The notes below the pieces were generated by a model that had not been told where the DNA came from, did no database searches, and worked only from the letters and a program-made list of their open reading frames with translations. A stretch of DNA of 64,000 nucleotides from Nakamurella deserti. GTDB taxonomy: Bacteria > Actinomycetota > Actinomycetes > Mycobacteriales > Nakamurellaceae. Position 1 is the stretch's first letter. The number at the start of each line of letters is the position of its first letter. The stretch spans positions 1,550,001-1,614,000 of the forward strand of contig NZ_QCXS01000002.1 of the NCBI RefSeq assembly GCF_003260015.1. The letters run 5' to 3'. Position numbers and translations under genes: made by a program. Below, piece by piece: positions 1 to 8,059 of the stretch.

Positions 1-348
1 ACCGCCACCGACCAGTGGCAGGCCCGGCACGATGATGATCCGGGTGTTCCAGCGCCGGCCGAGCGTGCCGATGCACCACCAGCGCAGCGCCTGGGAAGCC
101 ACCACGATGGCGAGCATCGGCCAGCCGAGCCAGGGGACGAACGGCCGGTCGGCCAGCCACACCTCGGCGAGCGCACCGAACAGCAGCGCGGTGTGCAGCA
201 CCACCATGGCCGGGAAGTGACCGAGCCCGTACTCGCGGCCACCCTGCGCCATGCTCCAGGCGGCGTTGCGCGTGGACAGCACCAACTCGGCGACGCGCTC
301 CACCCCGACGAGCAGGACGAGCACCGTGAACCAGCCCGCGGCGCTCAC
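1..348 (-). CDS. Isoprenylcysteine carboxyl methyltransferase family protein (partial)
   Basis: The left window edge truncates this gene: 116 codons are visible from a GTG start at 348 and the frame is still open at base 1. The product is hydrophobic with at least three membrane segments, and ends in the visible part with the family signature region LGRRWNTRIIIVPG, which precedes the SAM-binding HPNY region in full-length members. Upstream in-frame codons back to the PKS stop contain no ATG, GTG or TTG, which fixes the start. It follows the type III PKS gene by 34 bases on the same strand. In Bacillus subtilis the equivalent pair (BpsA/BpsB) makes and O-methylates alkylpyrones, so methylation of the PKS product is the likely role; the actual substrate is inferred. 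Confidence 0.88.
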   Translation of the reverse strand, partial: MSAAGWFTVLVLLVGVERVAELVLSTRNAAWSMAQGGREYGLGHFPAMVVLHTALLFGALAEVWLADRPFVPWLGWPMLAIVVASQALRWWCIGTLGRRWNTRIIIVPGLPLVGGG

Positions 349-382
349 GAACCGGCTCCCGGCGGCGTGCGTGCGGCGGTGG

Positions 383-1453
383 TCACCATTCGAGCAGCAC
401 CAGCTCGGAGCAGAACCCCGGTCCCATCGCCATCAGCACGGCCGGCTGCCCGTCGCCGGGCGGGCGGGCCGCCAGTGTCTCGGAGAGCACGTGCAGCACC
501 GACGCCGACGACAGGTTGCCGATCTCGGCCAGCGACCGCCAGCTGACCGCCAGGGCGTCGTCGGGCAGTCCGAGGGTGCTCTCGACCGCCTGCATGACCT
601 TCGGGCCGCCGGGGTGCGCGACCCAGGTGCCGATGTCGTCGACGGCGAGTCCGTGCCGGCCCAGGAAACCGCGGACGTCGTCACCCAGGTACTGCTCGAC
701 CAGCGTCGGCACCTCGGACCCGAGCACGATCTTGAACCCCTCCGCACCGATGTCCCAGCCCATCGCGCGTTCGGTGTCCGGGTACAGGTGGCTGACCGAG
801 TCGACCACCCGCGGGGCGGTCCAGGTGACCCCGGCCGGTGGCCGGCGGTCGCGCCCGACCGCCACCACGGCCGCGGCGCCGTCCCCGAACAGACCGCTGG
901 CGACGAGATTGGCCGTCGAGGCGTCGTGACGCTGCAGGGTCAGCGAGCACAGCTCGACGGCCATCAGCACGGCGACCTGGTCCGGATGTCCCTCGAGGTA
1001 GTCGTGCAGCCGCGCGATGCCGGCCGCCCCGGCCAGGCAGCCCAGCCCCAGCATCGGCACCCGCTTGACGTCGGCGCGCATGCCCAGCGCCGACGCCACC
1101 CGGGCGTCCAGCGACGGCACGGCCACACCGGTCACGGTGGTGGAGATGATGAGGTCGACGTCCGACGGGTCCAGCCCGGCGGCCTTGAGGGCACCGTCGA
1201 CGGCCTGCGCGCCGAGCTCGACCCCGACCCGGATGAACGCGTCGTTGGACGCGCCGAAGTCGTCGAGTCGGCGGTAGTCGTCGAGTTCGAGCGCGAGGTG
1301 CCGCCGCCCCACCCGGGCACTGCCGTGCAGGCGGCGCACCAGTTCCCGGCGTCCGTCCGGCGGCAGGCACACCTCGGCGAACACCTCGGTGATCGCGTCC
1401 TGGGGGTAGCTGTTGAGCGGCAGAACCGGGTTGACCGCCACGATCCTCGTCAT
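383..1453 (-). CDS. Type III polyketide synthase (chalcone/stilbene synthase family)
   Basis: A 356-residue homodimeric-type ketosynthase of normal family length. The Cys-His-Asn triad is visible: Cys139 in LGLGCLAGAAG, His280 in WVAHPGGPK and Asn313 in IGNLSSAS; the C-terminal GPG loop reads MAMGPGFCSE. Such enzymes condense malonyl-CoA onto acyl-CoA starters to give alkylpyrones, alkylresorcinols or tetrahydroxynaphthalene. The adjacent ICMT-type methyltransferase favours the alkylpyrone/alkylresorcinol class rather than THN synthase, but this is inference. The frame extends upstream to an ATG at 1567, but the ATG at 1453 (MTRIVAVNPV) matches family N-termini and the extension is proline/arginine-rich like noncoding GC-rich sequence. 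Confidence 0.93.
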   Translation of the reverse strand: MTRIVAVNPVLPLNSYPQDAITEVFAEVCLPPDGRRELVRRLHGSARVGRRHLALELDDYRRLDDFGASNDAFIRVGVELGAQAVDGALKAAGLDPSDVDLIISTTVTGVAVPSLDARVASALGMRADVKRVPMLGLGCLAGAAGIARLHDYLEGHPDQVAVLMAVELCSLTLQRHDASTANLVASGLFGDGAAAVVAVGRDRRPPAGVTWTAPRVVDSVSHLYPDTERAMGWDIGAEGFKIVLGSEVPTLVEQYLGDDVRGFLGRHGLAVDDIGTWVAHPGGPKVMQAVESTLGLPDDALAVSWRSLAEIGNLSSASVLHVLSETLAARPPGDGQPAVLMAMGPGFCSELVLLEW

Positions 1454-1798
1454 GCGGACCAATGTACGGAGCGGTCGGGCCGCGCCGGGCGGCGCCCGCC
1501 GGCGCCCGGGCGGGGGCCGCGGCGAACCGGTACCTCCCGGGCCCGCCGTCGGTGGACGCCGGATCACCGCCCGCTGCCCGGCCCGGCGCCGGCGGTCTGT
1601 CCGGGGGGAGCGGCGGACCCGGCGCCCGACACGCGGTGCAACCGCTTGCGACAGGCCGCTCCCCCGGTCGCCCGGACGGCAGATACGGCTCGTGACCGTG
1701 CGTCGTCGCTGTCACCGTGTGTCAACACTGAGCGGCCCATTCAGGTGGACTTGTGAACGCTCTGTCATTTTTTGCGTCGTTCCCGATAGATTCGACGC
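1454..1798. other. Divergent intergenic region (345 bases)
   Basis: This separates the leftward PKS gene from the rightward acyltransferase-like gene. Bases 1480-1680 are GC-rich without a codon pattern I trust. The right end drops in GC (around 1740-1795) and holds the probable promoter of the rightward operon. No RNA gene or convincing terminator was seen. Confidence 0.6.
1787..1792 (+). promoter_or_regulatory. Probable -10 box TAGATT of a leaderless promoter
   Basis: TAGATT fits the actinobacterial sigma-A TANNNT pattern. It ends 6 bases before the GTG start at 1799, the spacing expected when transcription starts on the start codon. No Shine-Dalgarno sequence precedes the GTG, consistent with a leaderless mRNA. 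No good -35 box is evident. Confidence 0.5.
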
Positions 1799-2560
1799 GT
1801 GCCATTCCCGTCATCCGTCCCGTCGCCGGCCGCTCTCGCGGCCGGTGATCTCGCCTGTCTGTCGACGGACGCCGTGGTCGGCAGCTTCGTCGAACCCGGC
1901 GGCCACACCGTCGTGATCGCCGAGCCCGGCGCCCGTCCTGATCTGTGGGCCGCCTACCTGCACGGCGCACGGGAGAGCTACCGCCAGCACGGCGTCGAGT
2001 CCGCCCTGGAGTTCGAGCAGATCCGCGACGGCCGGTCCACGGCGCTGTTCGCGGTGGCCGTCGACGACACCGGCCGGGTCGTCGCCGGCCTGCGCGTGCA
2101 ACCGCGGCTGGCCCGGCTCGAGAAGGCCACCGTGCTGCGCGAGTGGGCGGGCCGCCCCGGCACCGCCGAGATCCGCGCCGGACTCGCCCTGCGGCTGTCG
2201 TCCGGGGTGGTCGAGGTCCGGGCCGTGTGGGTCGCCCGGGACGTGGCGCACCGCGGGCCGCTGACCGCGACCGTGGCGCGCCTGTTCGTGCACGCGATGG
2301 ACCTGCTGCAGGTCCGGTTCGCGGTGTGCACCGCCGCCGCGCACGCGGTCACCCGCTGGCAGACCAGCGGCGGCGTGGTCGCCGCCGACGTCCCCGCCGT
2401 CGCCTACCCCGACGAGCGGTACCGCACGATGGTCCTCTGGTGGGACCGCACCCGGGTCGCCGAGCTGGTGTCGGCCGACCAGTACGACGCGCTGACCCGC
2501 GAGTCCGACCTGCTGGCCGGCCGGCTGCCGGTCGTCCCCGTCCTGTCGTCGGTGGCCTGA
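1799..2560 (+). CDS. GNAT-like acyltransferase, first gene of the E1/nitroreductase operon
   Basis: A 253-residue protein that I recognise only at fold level. The stretch from about residue 55 to 225 (ESALEFEQIRDG, VVEVRAVWVARDVAHR, then LFVHAMDLLQVRFAVCTAAA) resembles N-acyltransferase/GNAT folds of the acyl-homoserine-lactone or N-acyl-amino-acid synthase type. The strand-loop VWVARDVAHRGPL sits where the acyl-CoA pyrophosphate loop would be, but no strict QxxGxG motif is seen. Its stop overlaps the next start (TGATG), so translation is probably coupled to the E1/nitroreductase protein. A small-molecule or protein acylation role is inference. Confidence 0.75.
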   Translation: MPFPSSVPSPAALAAGDLACLSTDAVVGSFVEPGGHTVVIAEPGARPDLWAAYLHGARESYRQHGVESALEFEQIRDGRSTALFAVAVDDTGRVVAGLRVQPRLARLEKATVLREWAGRPGTAEIRAGLALRLSSGVVEVRAVWVARDVAHRGPLTATVARLFVHAMDLLQVRFAVCTAAAHAVTRWQTSGGVVAADVPAVAYPDERYRTMVLWWDRTRVAELVSADQYDALTRESDLLAGRLPVVPVLSSVA

Positions 2561-4797
2561 TGAGCCGCCGCCCGCTGTTCGCCCGCCGGCCGGCCCCGGC
2601 CGGCACCGACGCCCACCGGGCCGTCGTGCTGGACGCCGCCGACCCCTCCGACGCCACCGAGCTGCGCCGGCTGCGTCGCCGGCGTGACGTCACCGTCGTC
2701 GACCAGCGCGCGGGCCTGGCGGCCGAGCTGACTGAGGTCCGACCCCCGGTCGCCGACACCACCGGCGGCAGCACCTGGGCCTGGTATCCGTGGCGCCGGA
2801 CGCTGGTCGCGGTGCCGCCGGAGTCGGTGTTCCACCTGCTGCGGCTGGACCGCAACCGCAACAAGATCACCGTCGCCGAGCAGAACCGCTTCCGTGAGCT
2901 GCGCATCGGCGTCGTCGGCCTCAGCGTCGGTCACGCCATCGCCTACACCCTGGCCCAGGAAGGTCTGTGCGGTGGGCTGCGGCTGGCGGACCTGGACAGC
3001 ATCGAGCTGTCCAACCTGAACCGGATCCCGGCGTCGCTGTGCGACCTGGGCACGAACAAGGCCGTCGCCGTCGCCCGCCGGGTGGCCGAGCTGGACCCCT
3101 ACCTGGACACCCAGGTGTACCTGGACGGCCTGACCGAGGAGTGCATGGACGAGTTCTTCGACGGCCTGGACCTGGTCATCGAGGAGTGCGACTCGCTCGA
3201 CATGAAGTTCCGGATCCGCGAGGAGGCCCGCCGGCGCGGCGTCCCGGTGCTGATGGAGACCTCCGACCGCGGGCTGTTCGACGTCGAGCGGTTCGACCTG
3301 GATCCGCAGCGTCCGCTGTTCCACGGCCTGCTCGGAGAGGTCTCCGCCGACACCCTGCGGGGTCTGTCCACCGAGGACAAGGCGCCGCACGTGATGCGCA
3401 TCCTGCAGACCGGTGACCTCTCGGCCCGGATGGCCGCCTCCATGGTCGAGATCGACCGGACCGTCTCCACCTGGCCGCAGCTGGCCGGTGACGTGCAGCT
3501 GGGCGGAGCGACCGTCGCCGCCGCGGTGCGCCGCTTCGGCCGCGGCCAGCACCTGCCGTCCGGCCGCGTCCGGGTCGACCTGGACCGCACGCTGGCCGCC
3601 CTGGACACCTCCGACTGCGCCGTGCCGCGGGCGACGGCGCCGGACGTGGACGCCCGGGCGGCCGACGCCGCGGTCGACCTGACCGCCGTCGATCCCGGCC
3701 CCGCCGACGCGGTCGTGCACGCGGTGCGGCTCGCCCCGTCGGGCGGCAACATCCAGCCCTGGACGCTCACCCCCACCCCCGACGGCGGGGTGGACATCCA
3801 CCTGGACCCGGCCCGGACGTCGGCGCTGGACGTGGCGTTCCGCGGCAGCTACGTCGCCATCGGCGCCGCCGCGTTCAACGCCACCGTCGCCGCGGCCCGG
3901 CACGGCCGCAAGGCCACCGTCACCGCCTTCCCCGCCGGCCCCGCCAGCGGCCCGGTGGTCAGCGTGGCGCTGTCCCCCGGCACCGACCCGGAGCTCGCCG
4001 CGCTGTACCCGGCGATGGTGCGGCGCATCACCGACCGGGCGTACGGCCGGGTGCGGCCGCTCGAGCCGGCGGTAGCCGCCGCGCTGCAGGCTCCCGTGGC
4101 CGCCGTCGGCGCCCGGCTGCACCTGGTGACCGACCGCGCCCGGGTGGCCCGGCTGGCCGACCTGGTGGCCGCGTCCGACCGGATCCGCTTCCTGACGCCG
4201 CTGCTGCACCGCGAGATGATGGGCGAGATGCGCTGGCCGGCCAGTCTGCACGCCGCGGACGGCATCGACGTCGCCACCCTCGGGATGGACGCCGCCGATC
4301 TGGCCAAGCTCGAGGTCGCGGCCCGCGCCGACGTGATGGCCGAGCTGGCGTCCTGGGGCGGCGGGGTCGGCGCGGCGCTCGGCGACAACAGCCGGGACCG
4401 CATCAACAGCAGCTCCGCGATCGCGGTCCTGACCGTGGATGCGGCCCGGCCGGCCGACTACGTCCGCGGCGGGATGGCGCTGGAGCACCTGTGGATCCGG
4501 GCCGGACAGCACGGGCTCGGCGTCCACCCGGTGTCCCCGGTGTTCCTCTACGCCCACGACGACGCCGACCGGCGCGGGCTCTCCGAGACCTTCGCCGACG
4601 AGCTCGGTGACCTCCAGCAGCAGTTCGGTACCACCGTGGGCCTCGCTCCGTCGGAGACGCCCGTCCTGGTGCTGCGGCTCAGTCACGACACGCCGCCGCC
4701 CGCGGCGCGCAGTCGGCGACTCGACCGCGACGTGGTGTTGCCGCAGTTCCCGGCGGTGTCCCAGACCTCAGATCCGACGAACGGGCGGAAGTCATGA
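2560..4797 (+). CDS. ThiF/E1-like adenylyltransferase fused to a nitroreductase domain (Rv1355c family)
   Basis: A 745-residue two-domain protein. Residues 95-340 are a ThiF/MoeB/E1-type Rossmann domain: glycine loop GVVGLSVGHA near 115, ADLDS (Asp144, Asp146) and SNLNR with the E1 arginine at 155. I see no CxxC zinc pairs and no obvious catalytic cysteine, unlike MoeB. Residues 380-720 form a nitroreductase/FMN domain opening with APSGGNIQPW. The ATG at 2560 overlaps the previous stop; the frame is open further upstream but that part is a shadow of the first gene. The M. tuberculosis counterpart Rv1355c (called MoeY) also neighbours a GGDEF-EAL gene (Rv1354c). The substrate is unknown; flavin-dependent oxidation of an adenylated carboxylate or peptide is one possibility. 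Confidence 0.9.
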   Translation: MSRRPLFARRPAPAGTDAHRAVVLDAADPSDATELRRLRRRRDVTVVDQRAGLAAELTEVRPPVADTTGGSTWAWYPWRRTLVAVPPESVFHLLRLDRNRNKITVAEQNRFRELRIGVVGLSVGHAIAYTLAQEGLCGGLRLADLDSIELSNLNRIPASLCDLGTNKAVAVARRVAELDPYLDTQVYLDGLTEECMDEFFDGLDLVIEECDSLDMKFRIREEARRRGVPVLMETSDRGLFDVERFDLDPQRPLFHGLLGEVSADTLRGLSTEDKAPHVMRILQTGDLSARMAASMVEIDRTVSTWPQLAGDVQLGGATVAAAVRRFGRGQHLPSGRVRVDLDRTLAALDTSDCAVPRATAPDVDARAADAAVDLTAVDPGPADAVVHAVRLAPSGGNIQPWTLTPTPDGGVDIHLDPARTSALDVAFRGSYVAIGAAAFNATVAAARHGRKATVTAFPAGPASGPVVSVALSPGTDPELAALYPAMVRRITDRAYGRVRPLEPAVAAALQAPVAAVGARLHLVTDRARVARLADLVAASDRIRFLTPLLHREMMGEMRWPASLHAADGIDVATLGMDAADLAKLEVAARADVMAELASWGGGVGAALGDNSRDRINSSSAIAVLTVDAARPADYVRGGMALEHLWIRAGQHGLGVHPVSPVFLYAHDDADRRGLSETFADELGDLQQQFGTTVGLAPSETPVLVLRLSHDTPPPAARSRRLDRDVVLPQFPAVSQTSDPTNGRKS

Positions 4798-6638
4798 CCG
4801 TGAAACTCACCTTGGACGACCTGGTCACCTCCGTGGCGACCGACCTGATGGGCGTCACCGCCGAGACGCTGCACGAGGCGTCGGAACGGCTGCTGCACCA
4901 GCTCGTCGACTACTTCCAGGTCGACCTGAGCTTCCTGCGGCGCAACGACCACGACCTGGGCGCGACCATCCTGGTCGCCGAGTGGCCGCCGCGCCCGGAG
5001 ATCCCGGTGCCGGACCCGCTCGGGGTCATCTTCTTCGCCACCGCGGACCCGACCTTCGCCGCGCTCGAGACTCTGGACACGGTCCTCGTGGTGCGGCCCA
5101 CCGCGGCCAGCGACGGCTACCAGGACCGGGTGCGGCAGGCCTCGGGCATCCCCAGCGTGTCGCTGGCGACCGTGCCGTTGATGACCCGCGACGTCACCAC
5201 CGGCACCCTGGGGTTCATCAAGTACGGCGACCGGGCGTGGGAGGTCGAGGAGATCAACGCGCTGCGGGCCGTCGCGGCGCTGCTCGCCCAGCTGCAGGCC
5301 CGGGTGGCGGCCGAGGAGCGGCTGCGCTACCTGGCCTACCACGACGCGCTGACCGGGCTGGCGACGCGGCGCGCCCTCACCGACCATCTCGGCGAGCGGC
5401 TCGCCGCCGGCGCGCCCGGTCCGGTGCCGGTCATCTTCATCGACGTCGACCGGCTCAAGGCGCTCAACAGCTTCCTCGGACACGCCGCCGGTGACCAGTT
5501 CCTGGCCACCCTCGCCGACCGGATGAAGAACGCCTCGCCCCGCCACCACCTGCTGGCCCGGCTCGGCGGCGACGAGTTCGTCGCCATCATGGACGGGCCG
5601 GCCGACGAGGCCGAGGCCGCCGCCTACGCCGACCTGCTGCGCCGGGTCGCCAACGAGCCGGTCCAGGTCGGCGGCGAGGAGATCAGCCGGGCGGTGAGCA
5701 TCGGACTCGCGCTGGGCGAGCCCGGCGTGTCCAACGTGTCGGAGCTGATGAACCAGGCCGATCAGGCGATGCTGCAGGCCAAGTCGCGGGGCGGCAACGA
5801 GATCGCCGTGTTCACCGGTGAGATGCGCCGGCAGAACGAGATCCGCACCGACATCGAGCTGCACCTGGTCACCGCGATCCGCACCGGGTCGCTGCTGCTG
5901 CACTACCAGCCGGAGGTCGACATGATGACCGGCGCGGTGACCGGCATCGAGGCCCTGGTGCGCTGGCCGCACCCGAACCTGGGCCTGCTGCCGCCCGGCG
6001 CGTTCATCGACGTCATCGAGACCACCAACCTGGCCGGGGAGCTCGGCCGCTGGGTGCTCGAGACGGGGTGCCGGCAGCTGCGGAAGTGGCACCGGATGTT
6101 CCCGGACAGCGAGCCCGTCGGTCTCAGCGTCAACGTCACCCCGGCCGAGCTGATCACCCGCGACTTCGTCTCCACCGTCGCGCAGATCCTCGCCGACGCC
6201 GACCTCGCCGGTGAGCACCTGACCCTGGAGATCACCGAGAAGGCGATCGTGCGCGACACCGAGCAGGCGCTGGCCACCCTGCGTGGGCTGAAGGAGATCG
6301 GCGTCAAGGTCGCCATCGACGACTTCGGCACCGGCTACAGCTCACTCGCCCAGCTGAAGTCGCTGCCCGTCGACGGGCTCAAGATCGACCGCGGTTTCGT
6401 CCGCGACCTCGGGGTCAGCGCCGACGACCTGGCGATCGTGCGCTCGATCATCGGGCTGGCCGGCTCGTTCGGCCTGAACATCGTCGCCGAGGGCGTCGAG
6501 ACCGAGTTGGCCGCGGCCACTCTCGTCGCGCTGGGCTGCACCCGGGCCCAGGGGTTCCTGTACGCGAAGCCGTGCAGCGCCGAGGAGATCGGCACGGTGC
6601 TGGAGATGAAGCGGTTCCAGGTCAAGCGGATGCTCTGA
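4794..6638 (+). CDS. GAF-GGDEF-EAL cyclic-di-GMP synthase/phosphodiesterase (Rv1354c-like)
   Basis: A 614-residue cytosolic enzyme with a GAF sensor (about 25-175), GGDEF domain (180-340) and EAL domain (355-605). The synthase motif is intact (GGDEF at 258-262, preceded by RL). The phosphodiesterase residues are present: EAL at 386-388 followed by VRWPHP, EITEKAI, DDFGTGYSSL and AEGVETE. The protein could therefore both make and degrade c-di-GMP, with GAF choosing the direction. The ATG overlaps the previous stop (ATGA), so it is co-translated with the E1/nitroreductase protein. The same domain order and neighbour occur in M. tuberculosis Rv1354c. Confidence 0.95.
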   Translation: MTVKLTLDDLVTSVATDLMGVTAETLHEASERLLHQLVDYFQVDLSFLRRNDHDLGATILVAEWPPRPEIPVPDPLGVIFFATADPTFAALETLDTVLVVRPTAASDGYQDRVRQASGIPSVSLATVPLMTRDVTTGTLGFIKYGDRAWEVEEINALRAVAALLAQLQARVAAEERLRYLAYHDALTGLATRRALTDHLGERLAAGAPGPVPVIFIDVDRLKALNSFLGHAAGDQFLATLADRMKNASPRHHLLARLGGDEFVAIMDGPADEAEAAAYADLLRRVANEPVQVGGEEISRAVSIGLALGEPGVSNVSELMNQADQAMLQAKSRGGNEIAVFTGEMRRQNEIRTDIELHLVTAIRTGSLLLHYQPEVDMMTGAVTGIEALVRWPHPNLGLLPPGAFIDVIETTNLAGELGRWVLETGCRQLRKWHRMFPDSEPVGLSVNVTPAELITRDFVSTVAQILADADLAGEHLTLEITEKAIVRDTEQALATLRGLKEIGVKVAIDDFGTGYSSLAQLKSLPVDGLKIDRGFVRDLGVSADDLAIVRSIIGLAGSFGLNIVAEGVETELAAATLVALGCTRAQGFLYAKPCSAEEIGTVLEMKRFQVKRML

Positions 6639-6648
6639 CCCGGCCGGT

Positions 6649-7809
6649 TCAGTCGTCCGGGACCGCCAGCCGGTAGCCCCGTTTGACCACCGTGCGCACG
6701 ACGTCCGGCCGGCCCAGCAGGGTGCGCAACCGGGCGACCGCCACCTCGACGGCGTGCTCGTCCCGGCTCTCCCCCGGCAGCGCCGTGAGCAGGTCGGCCC
6801 GGGTCAGCACCTGACCCGGCCGGGCCGACAACGCCCGCAGCAGCGACATCCCCACCGGCGGCAGCGCGATCCAGCGGCCGTCGAGGACGACGCCGTGGCC
6901 CCGGATGTCCAGCGTCCCGGCGGCCAGCGGGACCGTCCGGCCCGACCGTCGCGGCACCTGCAGCACGATCTCGCGGACCAGGGCACCGAGCCGGAAACGC
7001 TCCGGCTGCACGATCGGGACGCCCGCACGCTCCAGGGGTGCCGCGGTCACGGAGCCGACGCAGGCGGCGACCACGTCGGTCCGCAGCGCCTCCCGCACCG
7101 CCGGTCCGTGGCCGTCGGCGTCGGCGGTGCGCAGGAAGTTCAGCGACGCGGGGGCGCTGGTGAAAGCGACCGCCTGCAGCTCCCGGTCCACGACCCCGGC
7201 GATCAGCCGGCGCAACGGCTGCACGTCCGCCGGCGGTTCCCAGCGGTACACCGGCACCTCGATGACGTGGGCACCCGCCGCGACGAGGGTCTCGAGCATC
7301 CCGGGCACCGGCTCCCCGTGCAGCTGCACCGCGATGCGGGCACCGGCCAGCTCGTGGTGCCCGACCAGGTGCCGCAGCACCTCCGTCGACGACTCCGAGT
7401 CCGGCGACCACTCCTCCCGCAGCCCCGAGGCCCGGATGGCCCCCTGCACCTTCGGGCCACGGGCCAGCACCGTGGCCGCCCCCAGCGCGGCCAGCAGCGA
7501 CTCCCCCAGCCCCCAGGTGTCGGCGGCCTCGATCCAGCCCCGGTACCCGATGGCGGTCGTCACCACCACCAGGTCCAGGGGTTCGGCGATGCACGCCCGC
7601 GTCGCGGCCAGCAGGTCGGCGTCGTCGACCAGCGGAACGATGCGGATGGCGGGTCCGTACCGGACGGTCGCGCCGCGGCGCTCCAGGGCGGCTCCGAATT
7701 CCTCGCGCCGGCGGGCGGCGGTGATCCCGACGGTGAACCCGGTGAGCGGCTCCACCCCGCCGGCGCCCCGCGCCGGCCGCGGCACGGCCGCCCCGTCCGC
7801 GGTGCTCAC
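6649..7809 (-). CDS. Uroporphyrinogen-III synthase-like domain fused to winged-helix DNA-binding domain
   Basis: A 386-residue fusion. Residues 20-275 match the HemD fold (VGITAARRREEF, VVVTTAIGYRG, VAFTSAPAS, VAACVGSVTAAPL). Residues 290-385 form an OmpR/PhoB-type winged helix (LPPVGMSLLRALSARPGQVLTRADLL, then RLRTLLGR and VKRGYRL). Actinobacteria such as M. tuberculosis (Rv0260c) have the same fusion, usually beside nitrate/nitrite assimilation genes; no such genes are here. The GTG at 7809 is chosen because it begins the first family-like sequence and overlaps the stop of a 26-codon upstream ORF; it lacks a good ribosome site of its own. Whether it still makes uroporphyrinogen III or acts as a tetrapyrrole-sensing regulator is open. 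Confidence 0.9.
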   Translation of the reverse strand: MSTADGAAVPRPARGAGGVEPLTGFTVGITAARRREEFGAALERRGATVRYGPAIRIVPLVDDADLLAATRACIAEPLDLVVVTTAIGYRGWIEAADTWGLGESLLAALGAATVLARGPKVQGAIRASGLREEWSPDSESSTEVLRHLVGHHELAGARIAVQLHGEPVPGMLETLVAAGAHVIEVPVYRWEPPADVQPLRRLIAGVVDRELQAVAFTSAPASLNFLRTADADGHGPAVREALRTDVVAACVGSVTAAPLERAGVPIVQPERFRLGALVREIVLQVPRRSGRTVPLAAGTLDIRGHGVVLDGRWIALPPVGMSLLRALSARPGQVLTRADLLTALPGESRDEHAVEVAVARLRTLLGRPDVVRTVVKRGYRLAVPDD

Positions 7810-7886
7810 GTCGCCCCGTCCGGGCGTCCCACGGAGCCGTCGGGGCGGGGGTGCGGTGCCGTCGTCGCCGGTGCGTCGGTGCTCAT
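7806..7886 (-). CDS. 26-codon upstream ORF coupled to the HemD-winged-helix gene
   Basis: An ATG at 7886 sits 5 bases after a perfect GGAGGA ribosome site (7892-7897). The frame runs 26 codons and its TGA lies inside the GTGA that starts the next gene. The peptide is Pro/Asp/Thr-rich (starts MSTDAPATTAPHP) and unlike any family I know. The downstream GTG has no comparable ribosome site, so this ORF may deliver ribosomes to it. It could also be accidental, because any open frame here must end at that TGA. Confidence 0.4.
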   Translation of the reverse strand: MSTDAPATTAPHPRPDGSVGRPDGAT

Positions 7887-8059
7887 CTGCGTCCTCCACG
7901 GTGCGTGTGTCGCCGCCGGGCCCCACCGGCGATCCGGACCCGACCGTGCGTTGCGGTCCGGAGCACCGATGGTCGCGTCCAGGTGTACCCGGCGGGCGTC
8001 GGGGGTGTTACGGGCACATGACGTGCGGGCGGTCCCCGTCCCCGCCGGCCGCCGGGTGG

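Noticed and set aside
251-1756. 501-codon rightward ORF
   Set aside because: It lies antisense to the type III PKS gene, whose catalytic triad is intact; the peptide is Arg/Gln/His-rich as expected of a shadow frame.
1945-2559. N-terminal extension of the E1/nitroreductase gene
   Set aside because: This part reads only as a shadow of the acyltransferase-like gene in another frame; the coupled ATG at 2560 is the natural start.
2404-4686. 760-codon leftward ORF
   Set aside because: Antisense to the E1/nitroreductase gene; composition (Val/Gly/His/Gln-rich) is typical of reversed high-GC coding sequence.
1799-6638. Antiphage E1/JAB-type or CBASS-like defence operon
   Set aside because: There is an E1-like domain, but no E2, JAB protease, nucleotidyltransferase of CD-NTase type or effector; the GGDEF-EAL partner fits signalling instead.
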